The position numbers and the translations under genes are program-made. From contig OY970834.1 in the NCBI GenBank assembly GCA_963853835.1, positions 24,124,365-24,188,364 on the forward strand: a DNA stretch of 64,000 nucleotides, given 5' to 3'. Of the stretch, positions 34,954 to 46,812 are shown piece after piece; within the stretch, counting starts at the first letter, position 1; every line of letters begins with the position of its first letter. The notes beneath the pieces were generated by a model. That model did not search any database, was not told the DNA's origin, and saw nothing but the letters and a program-made list of their open reading frames with translations. Origin of the DNA: Calendula officinalis (lineage: Eukaryota; Streptophyta; Magnoliopsida; Asterales; Asteraceae).

Positions 34954-37127
34954 TATAACACCTCAAATTTTTAAACATCATTTAAATCATATTTTTAAGT
35001 AAAAATATTACAAAGTCAAATATCCCAAAATACGGTTTAACAAAAACCATTTAAAAGTTATCAGGGTATTAAAACCGGTGTTACAAAACAATATCATAAC
35101 CATAGGATAAACGGGATCTACCTACGAGCTCCCGAGCTGATCAACACTAGGCCACTTCTAACGGGACCTTCTAATCCAACGATCCTGAACCTGAGTACAT
35201 AGCCAAAAACAAAGTAGTACGTGAGACAAAATAGTCTCGTGAGATACATGGATTTTCGACCCAATCTCAAAAGATTTATAAACAATAATTGAAATATTAT
35301 AAACTCTTATCTTTATCAACCTTATTAGCTCATTTTCTAATCATTTATTCGTATTAGCTAATAAGCTTACCATAAGCTCATTCATCACTTAAACACAAAT
35401 ATGTAAGCTATCTCCAAGCTTACTCTTTCTTTATCACATATGCAACGGACCTCTCCGAAGCCAACTCTCCCGATATGGGACGTCATAGGTAAACCATCAA
35501 GGTAATTGGGAACCCCCATCTTACCGAGATTCATAAGCTCTCCCCGTTTCCGGGTCGTCATGCTCACCCAACACTGGGTGTCGTAAACTGTGACATTCTA
35601 CTCTTTGCGCAGGGAGGTACCACCCCAAGTAGATGTCTCATGCTCCCCCATTTCTGGGCGGTCTTATTCCGGATATCTCATTCATCACTTTTGAGCCTCA
35701 GCTCCATTCCTCACATTCACATTAACTAGAATACATCTATTCTAGTTACCATATCATTCTTACTATTTGATCATTCTCATTACTATCATTACTAAGTCTC
35801 TTAATAAATAAAACATACTTATTATTTATCAAAATCATATTACTTTAACTCTTCTTTGACCAGTATACATCTAATACTAGTCACTTGATACTCATCCTCT
35901 TATAGTTCAATCATTACTCTTATTAGTAAAATCTTACTAATAATTACTTATTACTTACAAGTCATCAACATTAGTTTTTATTAAAGCAATTACTAATAAA
36001 ACTCCATATCATATATTCTCAATCATTAACTTTATTAATACCTCTTATTATTAGAACCCATTAACGATTCATAATATCATACTTACTTATCAAATTGGTC
36101 AATTATATAGACTCTAACTTAATAGCACATTAAACACATTTTTCTTATCTTTCAAATCTCTATCTATATAAAATATTGGTAAAGACTCCATAAACATCAT
36201 TTTATTTCAAAATCCTTTTGCTATGTACCCAGTTAAAAGTCACATGTACTCACCTTAGCCAAACTTAATCCACTTGAGCTTCTTGAACCAAATCTTCACT
36301 TTCCAAGACTTGTGAACTCCAAGCCTTTCAACAAATGCCCTAATCATGAAACCACACAAGGTTTAACATCAAACATCACCATTGACTACATATTCTACCA
36401 CTAGTTTACAACTAGTATCACTTTTCCCCAATTTGACAACCCATACAACCCTAGGCTTTCATAGATCTTAAGATCTCCATAAATCCATGTTATGAACATG
36501 TTTTTCCTTGTTAAAATACCATAGATCTGAGTTATATACTTCCATTTCATTACCCATGACAAACCCTCCAACTAGGGTTTGCATACAACACCAATCTTTC
36601 CCCAAAAACACCATCTATAACAAATAGGAGTAGAGATTTACCTTATACTTCAACAATAGAGCAAGAATCTTCAAGATTGAGTGTGAAATTCGGATCCAAA
36701 GGCTTCCTTACACTCAAAATCGTACACACACACTTGGGAGGAGATTTTAGGGTTTGAAATGAGAGAAGTGGCTGAAATCACGTTTTTATACTGCACCCGG
36801 AAAGTTCACGCCGCGAACCAGAGTTCGCGCCGCGAACTAGCTCGGGCACGCCTTTCTCGCGATCGGGAACTTGGTCGGGAACTCCTCGCGCTTGATGTCT
36901 GATTCCTCTGCCTCGACTTCGCGAACGCGAACAGAAGTTCGCGCCGCGAACTTGCCCAGCAACCCAGACTGCATTTTTTTATCAATGTCTTTACCCGGTT
37001 TTGTCCATAACTTTCACATACGGTGTCCAAACACCACGAAACCAATTCTTACGTGCTTTAAATGATTTATCATTATTTATCATATTTTTTTCATAATTTA
37101 TTTGATTAAAAATTTCGGGTCGTTACA
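34954..37127 (-). repeat. 3' LTR (element reads on the minus strand)
   Basis: 2174 bp, pairing with 40457-42627. It ends CGTTACA on the plus strand; the outer end TATAACACC has lost the canonical TG by one substitution relative to TGTAACACC in the other LTR. Contains palindromes GTTCGCGCCGCGAAC near 36823 and 36943. The ORFs within (60-79 codons) recur in the other LTR and are not genes. Confidence 0.95.
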
Positions 37128-37143
37128 ACTATCTACCCCTTAA
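37128..37143 (-). other. polypurine tract
   Basis: On the minus strand TTAAGGGGTAGATAGT directly precedes the 3' LTR. A purine-rich tract in this place primes plus-strand DNA synthesis in LTR retrotransposons. Two T residues interrupt it. Confidence 0.6.
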
Positions 37144-38982
37144 AAAGGATTCCGTCCACGGAATCAATTCAAAGATCTAACCCGCATTCATTCACGCATA
37201 CCATTTTTATCCCCTTACATTTATCGTAACTAACTTTTCCAATCACGGTCCAATGACAATTTTACCTTTAAAGACCCACTTAACTCCGTTATACCCAAAC
37301 GGGTCAACAATCATGCTTTTAATCCTTAACACCCAAACGGCTCAAAGTCGCACCCTTCGACTACACCTCTTTCCATTAATCAATTACCCATTCTCATACA
37401 CATGTAGATGATTCCTTATGACCTTACCATTGCCTAGTCAAAACCCAATTTTGACTAAAGTCAACAATCCACTAGTTGACTAACCTTGATTCATGAATAA
37501 AGTCAATCTTGCTTTGCAAAATTCACATACCCTTTACTAGTGAGGCATCACTTTCCAAGCCTTTTCATTCCCGACTCCAATATCCATATCTTATTTCTCA
37601 ATTCTTTCCTTTTCCTCAATTTTCGTTTCCACAATCGATTAACAATTTCCATTTAAAGCAATAACATTCCTTATTACCTTTTTAACATTCATTTAATCAC
37701 TTACCATTTATAATTTCCTTCAAACGTCCCTATAACATACTTGTAATTCCTGATTACCGGCTTTAAGGCCTCAATTATATCCAATTGTGGTCTAACCACT
37801 CACCATAACATTTTCCCCACTCATCGGCTACTAATAAACTCTTGCTTCCCAGAAGCATCCACTTTCACATTCTACAACCTTATAGGCATCACCTACCCAT
37901 ACCGGTACTCTAAACACAACCCGCGTTTCAACCCAAGTTCCCACTTACCATATAATTATAGCAATAACTTAACCATCCGGTTCTACATACCCCGGATATA
38001 AACATCATAATTCTGATACATCAATTCATACTTTAACTATCACACCGAGATGATCGGAAAGCCTCCGATCCATCAAGGTCCAAACTGTCACAGTGATCGG
38101 AAAGCCTCCAATCCAAAGTGACTCATCCAATCTCGTTAACCGGAAAGCCTCCGATCTAACAAGATCCATACAATACCATTTCATCTTGCATACAATTCAT
38201 GCATGCATCATTCACTTAGCATCATGCTATCATTTTTTTTCATAATCAATCACATTTTCTATCCAAATTTTCACTTTCCCACTTTCCACGTAACATTATC
38301 TCTCTAAAACCTCATGCCTTCCAAAGACCATTATTTCTACTTACACACAATACCACATGGTATACACATATTCACTAATCAAATCATCTATCAATCGACC
38401 TTTACTAAAAATACCTTCTCAACAATAATATTTTCCAACTTTTCCTTTACCACCGAGGTAACCACTAACACTTTTTTTATTATCCATACTTTACCGATTC
38501 ACCCGGTCTTTATGAGTCAACCCAGGGACTCCGATTTACAACTGAAACATACACTATCACACCTTTTTTCTATAAACTTTACCAATAACAAACTATTCGC
38601 CCTTGACATCGCATACGACATTCCTGACAAAAACCTTTGCATGACTTATCTGACTTCCCACCGAACACTAGAGTTCCATTTTCAAATTCATCATTTCTAT
38701 AGCTTCCCATTCATACTTTACCATTCCTACTGAAACTTAGCACTCCATTGTGCTACCACCCTTTCTTTGAACACATTTACTATTCTCATGATTCACCTTC
38801 CAATAATCTACCATGACATAATTCTTTCTACCCTTACCTCCCGCGACATACCGGTCGCCAACCCATTCAAATATACACATATAATTAAACCGGGGAGATA
38901 TTCTCCCACACCTATTTTCACACTTTTACTATCCATTTATAATTTATTCTCATACACAATTCATATAAACACCAATTTTTAA
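37144..38982 (-). other. non-coding interior of the retrotransposon
   Basis: About 1.8 kb between gag and the polypurine tract without any frame resembling pol in either direction. Three copies of CGGAAAGCCTCCGATC (one with AATC) lie at 38055-38160 with about 50 bp between them. The 139-codon plus-strand frame at 38314-38733 is antisense to the element, low in complexity and resembles nothing I know. Confidence 0.7.
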
Positions 38983-40215
38983 TTATAAACCATTAATCTT
39001 TATAAATGAATTACCTGAAGCGGCTCCATGAGCTTCCTTTACCCGATTCTTGCTGGCGGTTGATGCTGACGTGTCGGTTCTCTTTCTCGGGCACGCACTA
39101 CTATAGTGTCCCACCTCGTGACAAGTGTAGCATTCCACTTCGTCGAGGTTCCTTACTTTACAATCTTTTGCTCGGTGCCCTACACGACCACACTTGAAGC
39201 ATATGGCCGTATTTGCTTTGCATTCCCCACGGTGATTCTTCCAACAACCTTGACAACTTCCAATACCACTATGCCTTGATGAACTCGACCCCAATCCTTC
39301 TTTCTTTGTCGATCCCAAGCTATTATCAAGCTTCTTCTTTTCCTTTCCTGATGCCGACTCTTGTGCCCTTTGACGAAACACCCTTTCTACACCTCGGGCG
39401 GTACAAATGGCCTCATCTAACGTGGTCGCTCGTTTGACTTCCAATTCAAACTCTGATGGTAGCCCATTAGCATACCTAACCACTTTCGAACGTTCGGTCG
39501 GATAAGCTTTGATTACAAACGGGAGCAATCCCGTAAACTTTTTGGTGTATTCCTCCACCGACATATTACCCTTCTTGACGAACACGAACTCCTCCTGTAA
39601 TTCCTCTAGATCTCTCTCGGGACAAAACTTTTCCTTTAATCTACTCGTGAACTCCTTCCACGACATCTTGTACAATACCTTCCTTCCCAAAGTATCATAC
39701 ATGGTATCCCACCATGTCAACGCCTCATCCTTTAACCGCCGGGATGCATAAGAAACCATATCTTTCTTCGAACACTTGCTACTTTCTAGTACTTGTTCAG
39801 TTTCCCGAATCCAACGCATTGTCACCTTCGGTTCCGAGCTCCCATAATACACTCCGGGGTTGCACGACATGAATGTCTCGTAGGTGCATCCTTCTCTTTC
39901 CTCTGACTCCGAATTATCCGTCTCTTCGGTCAATGACTTCTTTGTACGGGTCTTGCTACCCGAAGACTTACTTCCACCGCGAGATTTAGAATCATCTCGC
40001 CTATCCACATTCAAACGGTTATCGATAATCCGGTTCATATCCACATTCACCTCATCCCTCATCGGATGAAACAAACTTCTGATCGCTTCCATAGTTACCG
40101 GAGTTTGGTTTGCATCAAAACCGAAACCCTCTCCATTATTACCGGGATGAGTCAGGATTCGATTTGAATCCACCTCATGATCTCGTGGAGCTTCTCCACT
40201 TCTTGGGTTCACCAT
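38983..40215 (-). CDS. Gag polyprotein, Ty3-type, intact (410 aa)
   Basis: Structural capsid/nucleocapsid protein that packages retrotransposon RNA. The retrotransposon-gag domain occupies roughly residues 130-250 (ALTWWDTMYDTL, MSWKEFTSRLKEKFCP, MSVEEYTKKFTGLLPF). The C-terminus has a CX2CX3HX3C cluster (CQGCWKNHRGEC) and two canonical CCHC zinc knuckles, CFKCGRVGHRAKDC (~339-352) and CYTCHEVGHYSSAC (~362-375), that bind RNA. The ORF starts at ATG 40215, about 230 bp from the primer site, and stops without running into protease; the usual gag-pol fusion is absent. No internal stop or frameshift, so the protein may still be made and used in trans. Confidence 0.93.
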   Translation of the reverse strand: MVNPRSGEAPRDHEVDSNRILTHPGNNGEGFGFDANQTPVTMEAIRSLFHPMRDEVNVDMNRIIDNRLNVDRRDDSKSRGGSKSSGSKTRTKKSLTEETDNSESEEREGCTYETFMSCNPGVYYGSSEPKVTMRWIRETEQVLESSKCSKKDMVSYASRRLKDEALTWWDTMYDTLGRKVLYKMSWKEFTSRLKEKFCPERDLEELQEEFVFVKKGNMSVEEYTKKFTGLLPFVIKAYPTERSKVVRYANGLPSEFELEVKRATTLDEAICTARGVERVFRQRAQESASGKEKKKLDNSLGSTKKEGLGSSSSRHSGIGSCQGCWKNHRGECKANTAICFKCGRVGHRAKDCKVRNLDEVECYTCHEVGHYSSACPRKRTDTSASTASKNRVKEAHGAASGNSFIKINGL

Positions 40216-40441
40216 TTGCTATACCAATACATTAAACCATTAGAACTCAAACGATTGACTCGATAGTCAAATATACCCCAAATAGCCCAAAACGTTATCT
40301 TTCCACTTAGGGATCAACCCTAATATACTCATACTTTTACGGTCTCAAAAGATCAAACAAGGACATCCTATGGAAACATATGGTCCTACTAGCATAGCTT
40401 AAGACTAGGGAGGTCAAACTACCTAATTCACTTAAACTATA

Positions 40442-40453
40442 GCTCTGATACCA
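40442..40453 (-). other. primer binding site for initiator tRNA-Met
   Basis: Minus strand TGGTATCAGAGC, 3 nt inside the 5' LTR, is the complement of the 3' end of plant initiator tRNA-Met and the commonest plant retrotransposon primer site. Confidence 0.95.
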
Positions 40454-40456
40454 AGT

Positions 40457-42627
40457 TGTAACACCTCAAATTTTTAAACATCATTTAAATCATATTTTTA
40501 AGTAAAAATATTACAAAGTCAAATATCCCAAAATACGGTTTAACAAAAACCATTTAAAAGTTATCAGGGTATTAAAACCGGTGTTACAAAACAATATCAT
40601 AACCATAGGATAAACGGGATCTACCTACGAGCTCCCGAGCTGATCAACACTAGGCCACTTCTAACGGGACCTTCTAATCCAACGATCCTGAACCTGAGTA
40701 CATAGCCAAAAACAAAGTAGTACGTGAGACAAAATAGTCTCGTGAGATACATGGATTTTCGACCCAATCTCAAAAGATTTATAAACAATAATTGAAATAT
40801 TATAAACTCTTATCTTTATCAACCTTATTAGCTCATTTTCTAATCATTTATTCGTATTAGCTAATAAGCTTACCATAAGCTCATTCATCACTTAAACACA
40901 AATATGTAAGCTATCTCCAAGCTTACTCTTTCTTTATCACATATGCAACGGACCTCTCCGAAGCCAACTCTCCCGATATGGGACGTCATAGGTAAACCAT
41001 CAAGGTAATTGGGAACCCCCATCTTACCGAGATTCATAAGCTCTCCCCGTTTCCGGGTCGTCATGCTCACCCAACACTGGGTGTCGTAAACTGTGACATT
41101 CTACTCTTTGCGCAGGGAGGTACTACCCCAAGTAGACGTCTCATGCTCCCCCATTTCTGGGCGGTCTTATTCCGGATATCTCATTCATCACTTTTGAGCC
41201 TCAGATCCATTCATCACATTCACATTAACTAGAATACATCTATTCTAGTTACCATATCATTCTTACTATTTGATCATTCTCATTACTATCATTACTAAGT
41301 CTTTTAATAAATAAAACATACTTATTATTTATCAAAATCGTATTACTTTAACTTTTCTTTGACCAGTATACATCTAATACTAGTCACTTGATACTCATCC
41401 TCTTATAGTTCAATCATTACTCTTATTAGTAAAATCTTACTAATAATTACTTATTACTTACAAGTCATCAACATTAGTTTTATTAAAGCAATTACTAATA
41501 AAACTCCATATCATATATTCTCAATCATTAACTTTATTAATACCTCTTATTATTAGAACCCATTAACGATTCATAATATCATACTTACTTATCAAATTGG
41601 TCAATTATATAGACTCTAACTTAATAGCACATTAAACACATTTTTCTTATCTTTCAAATCTCCATCTATATAAAATATTGGTAAAGACTCCATAAACATC
41701 ATTTTATTTCAAAATCCTTTTGCTATGTACCCAGTTAAAAGTCACATGTACTCACCTTAGCCAAACATAATCCACTTGAGCTTCTTGAACCAAATCTTCA
41801 CTTTCCAAGACTTGTGAACTCCAAGCCTTTCAACAAATGCCCTAATCATGAAACCACACAAGGTTTAACATCAAACATCACCATTGACTACATATTCTAC
41901 CACTAGTTTACAACTAGTATCACTTTTCCCCAATTTGACAACCCATACAACCCTAGGCTTTCATAGATCTTAAGATCTCCATAAATCCATGTTATGAACA
42001 TGTTTTCCTTGTTAAAATACAATAGATCTGAGTTATATACTTCCATTTCATTACCCATGACAAACCCTCCAACTAGGGTTTGCATACAACACCAATATTT
42101 CCCCAAAAACATCATCTATAACAAATAGGAGTAGAGATCTACCTTATACTTCAACAATAGAGCAAGAATCTTCAAGATTGAGTGTGAAATTCGGATCCAA
42201 AGGCTTCCTTACACTCAAAATCGTACACATACACTTGGGAGGAGATTTTAGGGTTTGAAATGAGAGAAGTGGCTGAAATCACGTTTTTATATTGCAGCCG
42301 GAAAGTTCACGCCGCGAACCAGAGTTCGCGCCGCGAACTAGCTCGGGCACGCCTTTCTCGCGATCGAGAACTTGGTCGGGAACTTCTCGCGCTTGATGTC
42401 TGATTCTTCTGCCTCGACTTCGCGAACGCGAACAGAAGTTCGCGCCGCGAACTTGCCCAGCAGCCCAGGCTGCATTTTTTATCAATGTCTTTACCCGGTT
42501 TTGTCCATAACTTTCACATACGGTGTCCAAACACCACGAAACCAATTCCTACGTGTTTTAAATGATTTATCCTTATTTATCATATTTTTTCCATAATTTA
42601 TTTGATTAAAAATTTCGGGTTGTTACA
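40457..42627 (-). repeat. 5' LTR (element reads on the minus strand)
   Basis: 2171 bp, TGTAACACC ... GGTTGTTACA on the plus strand, i.e. TG...CA ends. Nearly identical to 34954-37127. It would carry the promoter of the element. The GC-rich palindromes GTTCGCGCCGCGAAC lie about 170-310 nt from its 5' edge. Confidence 0.95.
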
Positions 42628-42835
42628 TTATATGTTATTAATGAAACAACAATAATTTTTAAAAAAAAAAATAAAAAAAAATTCAAAAATAGAAAATAAT
42701 TTTTTTAAATGACCAAAATACCCCTCCATGTATAATATATTTGATTATTCTTGACTATTAGATCTTATTAATCAATGATTAAGATTTGTTCCTCGGGACT
42801 TCATAAAAATGATGGACCTCCTTGAACGTAATTCT

Positions 42836-45079
42836 GTTATTATATTCAATCTTAAACATCTTCTCAAGTTTGACAAATTATTGAAGAAGATTTGACAAAT
42901 TATAAAGATATTAAGTAATATAAAAAGTGATATTTTTCTCCGTTTATTTAAATTTTCTTGTTTTGATTGAAAAAGGCAAGACTTAAACACGAGTCAAATC
43001 ATATGAAAGCACAAGCTAACTGATCGAGTCCTTTGTGGTTGAAGATTACATCAAAGGAGTTCCAATTTCTTAGGGGCACTTGCACATTTAATAAAATAAC
43101 AAAATTTTATTTAATTTTTAAATTAATATTCTTGAAATTTGTTTGTCAATATTAAATTGAGCCAGAAAAATCTGTTAGGGTTTTAATTTTCAAAGATCAT
43201 GACAGATATATTAAAATAAGTTTTATATTTCATGTCGATCGTCATTGGTTTATCTCGTTGTGGTCCCTCTAAATGTTCGGTTTTAGGCCATACGAAAGAC
43301 AACCGATATTTTCCTCTATTAAATGTGTTTTCTTGTTCACCTTTCGTTCAAACAATTGAAGGAAAATGTATATTTATTAAGGAAAAAAAAAATTAAAGAA
43401 GCTTTAATATATTTTACATTAACCATAAAAAAAAAATCGCCCCCTAAATTTTATAACCATCTCAAGGTATTTATGCTTCAAGACTTGTACATTAGTATCC
43501 TTAACCATTACCCTAAGGGCAATGGTTAGCAAAACTCATTTATTAATCACCTTTTTAGATATAAAATTCATAGCTAGCATGCGTTCACGAACTTGTATGT
43601 AAACTCCTAGCTAAATCTAACAGTCGTATATCTCGTCTTTTTAAGTAAATATGTGAACACATCTATAAATGGAAATAGGAACGTGACAGACGACGAAAGA
43701 TCGAATACTCTTGGTGACAATATTCAACTCGTTTTTATAGTTGTTAAGTAGGAATAAAAAGAACGTTTGTAATGCTAAATTGGGTCGATTGGACTTGTAA
43801 CCCGAGTTCATTACATTTCATTGTTCTTTTTTGGGTCGTGGTCCGGTTTAGTTCCAGTTTTTTCAGTTCTAAAACCGTAATTTGATAATTTCGAGTATAA
43901 TATATCTTCTCAAAACCATGAACGTCAATGTTGATGATATAATTTTCGGTTTTAACTAGTTCTAAACCCAATATTGCTGGACCAAAGCGGAACATGAGCC
44001 ATTTTTGGTCATGTTCTCGCGTGTTCTTGTTTTTAATCAATTTCAAATTCAATTTTTTCAGTTCACATTTGGTTTGGTCTGATTCTGTATCCCTAGTCTA
44101 ACGTTGTTTTATATCTTATTACTGAAATAAAACATTTAAACCCAAATTTAATATTTAAGAAGAGAAACAAAGAGCTATATACTCCGTACATAATTCGATT
44201 AATACAGTAAATACACAACGCGTGTCTTAAAACACGAAATATCTGATGACATCAAACATGCATGTTCTTAAAACAATTTGGGGAACTGCTATTAAACACA
44301 TCTGGTTTGTGATTATATAAAAAGTAATTTCTCTAGTATTCGAAGATCAAAATGAAATAGAGAAGTTTTAAGACAGAGGTATAAATATATAATTAAAGCA
44401 ACATTCTGTGTTTGTTGCTAGCTAGCTACTTAACTCTAGTAGCAAAAGACTGCAACAAAATACCTTCATGTACTTGGAGATTTTATAATGATGCTTTGAA
44501 AAATTGAATTGCTTTCAGCTAAATATTAGTAATTTATTATCATATTCATAAAATTATTGACATGTATACGTACTGATAAAAATATAGAAAATTACAAACC
44601 ATAGGGACAAAAATTACTCTTTAAAAAATTTAGGGATAAGATCGTAAAATTTAGATGAACACATGCACAATTTCTATAATTTACTTTTAATTCATTTGTT
44701 TATGTATAAGTAGTAAAACGTGAAGAACATACACATACTGGATTTACATAGTACAGCTGACCATTGTGATTGATCATCTAAGGTAGTACTAGAGATTTCT
44801 CACTGATTTCGACTATTGGTTTGAAAATTACAAAGATTCAGTTATAGAGGTCGAAGTGTGGCACCTAACTCTAATTTTTGTTTTTGTTTTTTGTTTTGTT
44901 TACTTTCGTTAAATATAAATAACAATATTCGTAGCCCCGTTCATGGTATAGTTTGGGATTCAAACATATTCGATACCAAGGATCCTCTGGGGGGCCCTAT
45001 TAACAGAGTTTTTATTTTCTCGAGTTTATAATATCGATAGGGACCAATTTTGTACGGTTATTACACCCTCAATCATATT
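42836..45079. other. AT-rich intergenic DNA
   Basis: No gene recognised. At 43740-44100 a stretch with GGTTTAGTTCCAG, GGTTTTGGTCTG-like words and an end TATCCCTA may be an old TAGGG-type hAT without a recognisable duplication. A 102-codon minus-strand frame there has no family match. Confidence 0.35.
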
Positions 45080-45750
45080 TAGGGATGATAATTGACAGGA
45101 TATGGATTGGATGATGTGATGCATATCAATTTAGATTTATATTGTCTATATTCATATCCATATCCGTTTGAAATTATTTCATCCATCCATATCTATATCC
45201 ACTGGATTATAACGGGTAAATGAATATTCGTTGGATGTTGAAATAAATTTGTTTTCTAAAGAAAGTAAAATAATTTTATAGACAAATTTAGGATTTTTAT
45301 TGCATATCTACATAGTTTCTTCCCAAAGAATATACAAACAAAAATATAACTACGAACTTACATTTTATGCATAGAGCATAGTTTGTAATTAATTCCAAAA
45401 TATTGATAGATACAAACAAAAATATATTTTGGTATTAATAGAGACTTAGATCATGGTTTGTAATGTTTACAGATTTAGTTATCTTCAATGTTATATATAA
45501 ATTTTATTGAATAAAAAATGTGTAGACAACTAGACATATATTACTAACAATGTGAAATTATAATATAAAAATGTTAATTTCAAGTTAAATATATTTATTC
45601 ATAAATTGAAAACCATCATTCATATCCACTCCAATAAACATATGTATCCGTTCCATATTTGATATTTACACATTTAACTTTATCCATATCCACCACCGAC
45701 AGATCGAATCAGATGAATGATCATTAGGTTAATGATAGTTGACATCCCTA
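45080..45750. mobile_element. hAT-type element, TAGGGATGATAATTGAC ends
   Basis: 671 bp. Ends TAGGGATGATAATTGAC and GATAGTTGACATCCCTA are inverted with few mismatches. Flanks ATCATATT (45072-45079) and ATCATACT (45751-45758) match at 7 of 8. Subterminal ATATCCAT/ATGGATAT words are repeated. Non-coding. Confidence 0.75.
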
Positions 45751-45939
45751 ATCATACTAGTCATATTTTAAGAACGTCTATTTCATGTTGTAAAACTCGG
45801 CCCATAGAAACATTAATAAGGCCTAATAAAATATAAAATAAGTAAAGAGATCAATGACCCAAGAAATCCAACAAAAAAGAGTAACAAAAAGATATGGGCA
45901 TTGGCCCAAATAAAAGGTACACTAGTCGACCCGGCCCAG

Positions 45940-46349
45940 TTTCTGGTTGAAAAACAAAACGCAATCGATTATTTTACTCCTCTCGTCTCAAATATTTTCC
46001 TAAAATTAGGGCTTTTTCTAGTTCTTAGTTGAATATACTTTCGATTCAGGTCACAAATTCATACTTGATTGTTTATCATGATTAACCAATTCGTTTTTAT
46101 CTTAAATGAGTTGCTAATCTAGCATGCATTGTTTGATTGGCTGATTAAAATGCTCGTCTTAGGAACATACATTTCAATCTTATTGTGAAAAAGTTCGAGT
46201 TATTAATACCGATTAATCCTCCACATTTATCTAAATTCAGCTGTTTTACTAATTTCTGATTAATTTTGCAGAATCCTAACTAGTTTCTGATGAAACTCTT
46301 AAATGCTATAATTTCGATGGAGAAGATGGATTTAGTATCTGGTTACAAG
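45940..46349 (+). pseudogene. 5' fragment resembling golgin candidate 6 (p115/Uso1 homologue)
   Basis: A leader-like segment ending ACTTTCGATTCAG|GTCAC (about 46049) is followed by an acceptor TTTTGCAG at 46271. A short exon then reads MEKMDLVSGYK and stops at a consensus donor AAG|GTAATT (46349/46350). MDLVSGYKG is, to my recollection, the start of plant golgin candidate 6 (MAG4), a vesicle-tethering coiled-coil protein of the Golgi. A second in-frame ATG lies at 46290 (MKLLNAII...). None of the following armadillo-like exons (expected to begin VVGLVFGN) is found downstream, and a Helitron starts 283 bp later. I read it as a severed gene start. The identification rests on about nine residues. 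Confidence 0.45.
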
Positions 46350-46739
46350 GTAATTATTGAGCATAAGGATGATGGTTTGTTCTTCTAATTGACGGTTGAC
46401 TTTATTCTAATATTCAAACCCAATAGTGCTTCAGATTGGGTCCAGATAGAAACCCTAAAAAGAAACCTTCAGATAGGGTTGTTTGACCATGAAACTGAGA
46501 ATTAGTTGTTGAAAATTGGGTTGATTGAGTTGCAAATGAAGCATTTAAGCTCTCATATACAAAAAATATGTAATTATTTTATTTAATTATAATATTTAAT
46601 ATATTATGTAAACATTTCATTTTTATATTATATCTCTTCTCTACTATATATAATGTATTTAGGACTTTTCCTTAAATAGATGTTTGAAAATTGAGCCAAA
46701 AACTTTCTATTTTTGCATCTTCTTTAAAAAGGTTAAACA

Positions 46740-46812
46740 ACAAACATGTTTCGAACTTGAGACCAACAGCTCAAGACAGAGATAGGCTTACCATCTGAAC
46801 TACATGTTGCTA
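46740..46812 (-). mobile_element. tRNA-like/SINE remnant in Helitron C
   Basis: Minus strand: GTAGTTCAGATGGTAAGCC resembles an A box and GGTCTCAAGTTCGAAACATG a B box. Short and isolated; either an old SINE insertion or chance. Confidence 0.3.

Larger units (their letters stand above)
34954..42627 (-). mobile_element. gag-only LTR retrotransposon (Ty3-type, TR-GAG-like), complete
   Basis: 7674 bp with direct LTRs, target duplication TTATA (34949-34953 and 42628-42632), primer site, polypurine tract and a gag ORF, but no protease, reverse transcriptase, RNase H or integrase anywhere in the 3.3-kb interior. This agrees with described non-autonomous plant elements that keep only gag (TR-GAG). 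By eye the LTRs differ at about 27 positions and three 1-bp indels over 2.17 kb (about 1.2%), so insertion is recent. It would need pol in trans from a related Ty3 element. Confidence 0.92.
34625..42835. mobile_element. ATCACATGTGAT foldback element, split by the LTR retrotransposon
   Basis: Left part 34625-34953 and right part 42628-42835 together make an element like 18107-19253. On the left GGGTATTTTGATCATTTGG precedes several AATCACATGTGATT words; on the right AAATGACCAAAATACCCC leads into 'cttattaatcaatgattaag' and 'acctccttgaac', the same terminus as at 19240. The left terminus is lost next to a Stowaway fragment (34582-34619, TTTTGAAACGGAGGAAG). The LTR element inserted at TTATA within its AT-rich core. 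Confidence 0.65.

Noticed and set aside
38055..38165. Three spaced copies of CGGAAAGCCTCCGATC, CRISPR-like at first glance
   Set aside because: Only three imperfect copies inside a plant retrotransposon, with no cas context; a local repeat of the element.
38314..38982. Plus-strand ORFs of 139 and 71 codons in the retrotransposon
   Set aside because: Antisense to gag and its 3' region, low in complexity, no splice or family support.
35385..42545. Paired minus-strand ORFs (35385/40888 and 36806/42279)
   Set aside because: Identical or near-identical because they lie in the two LTRs; no protein resemblance.
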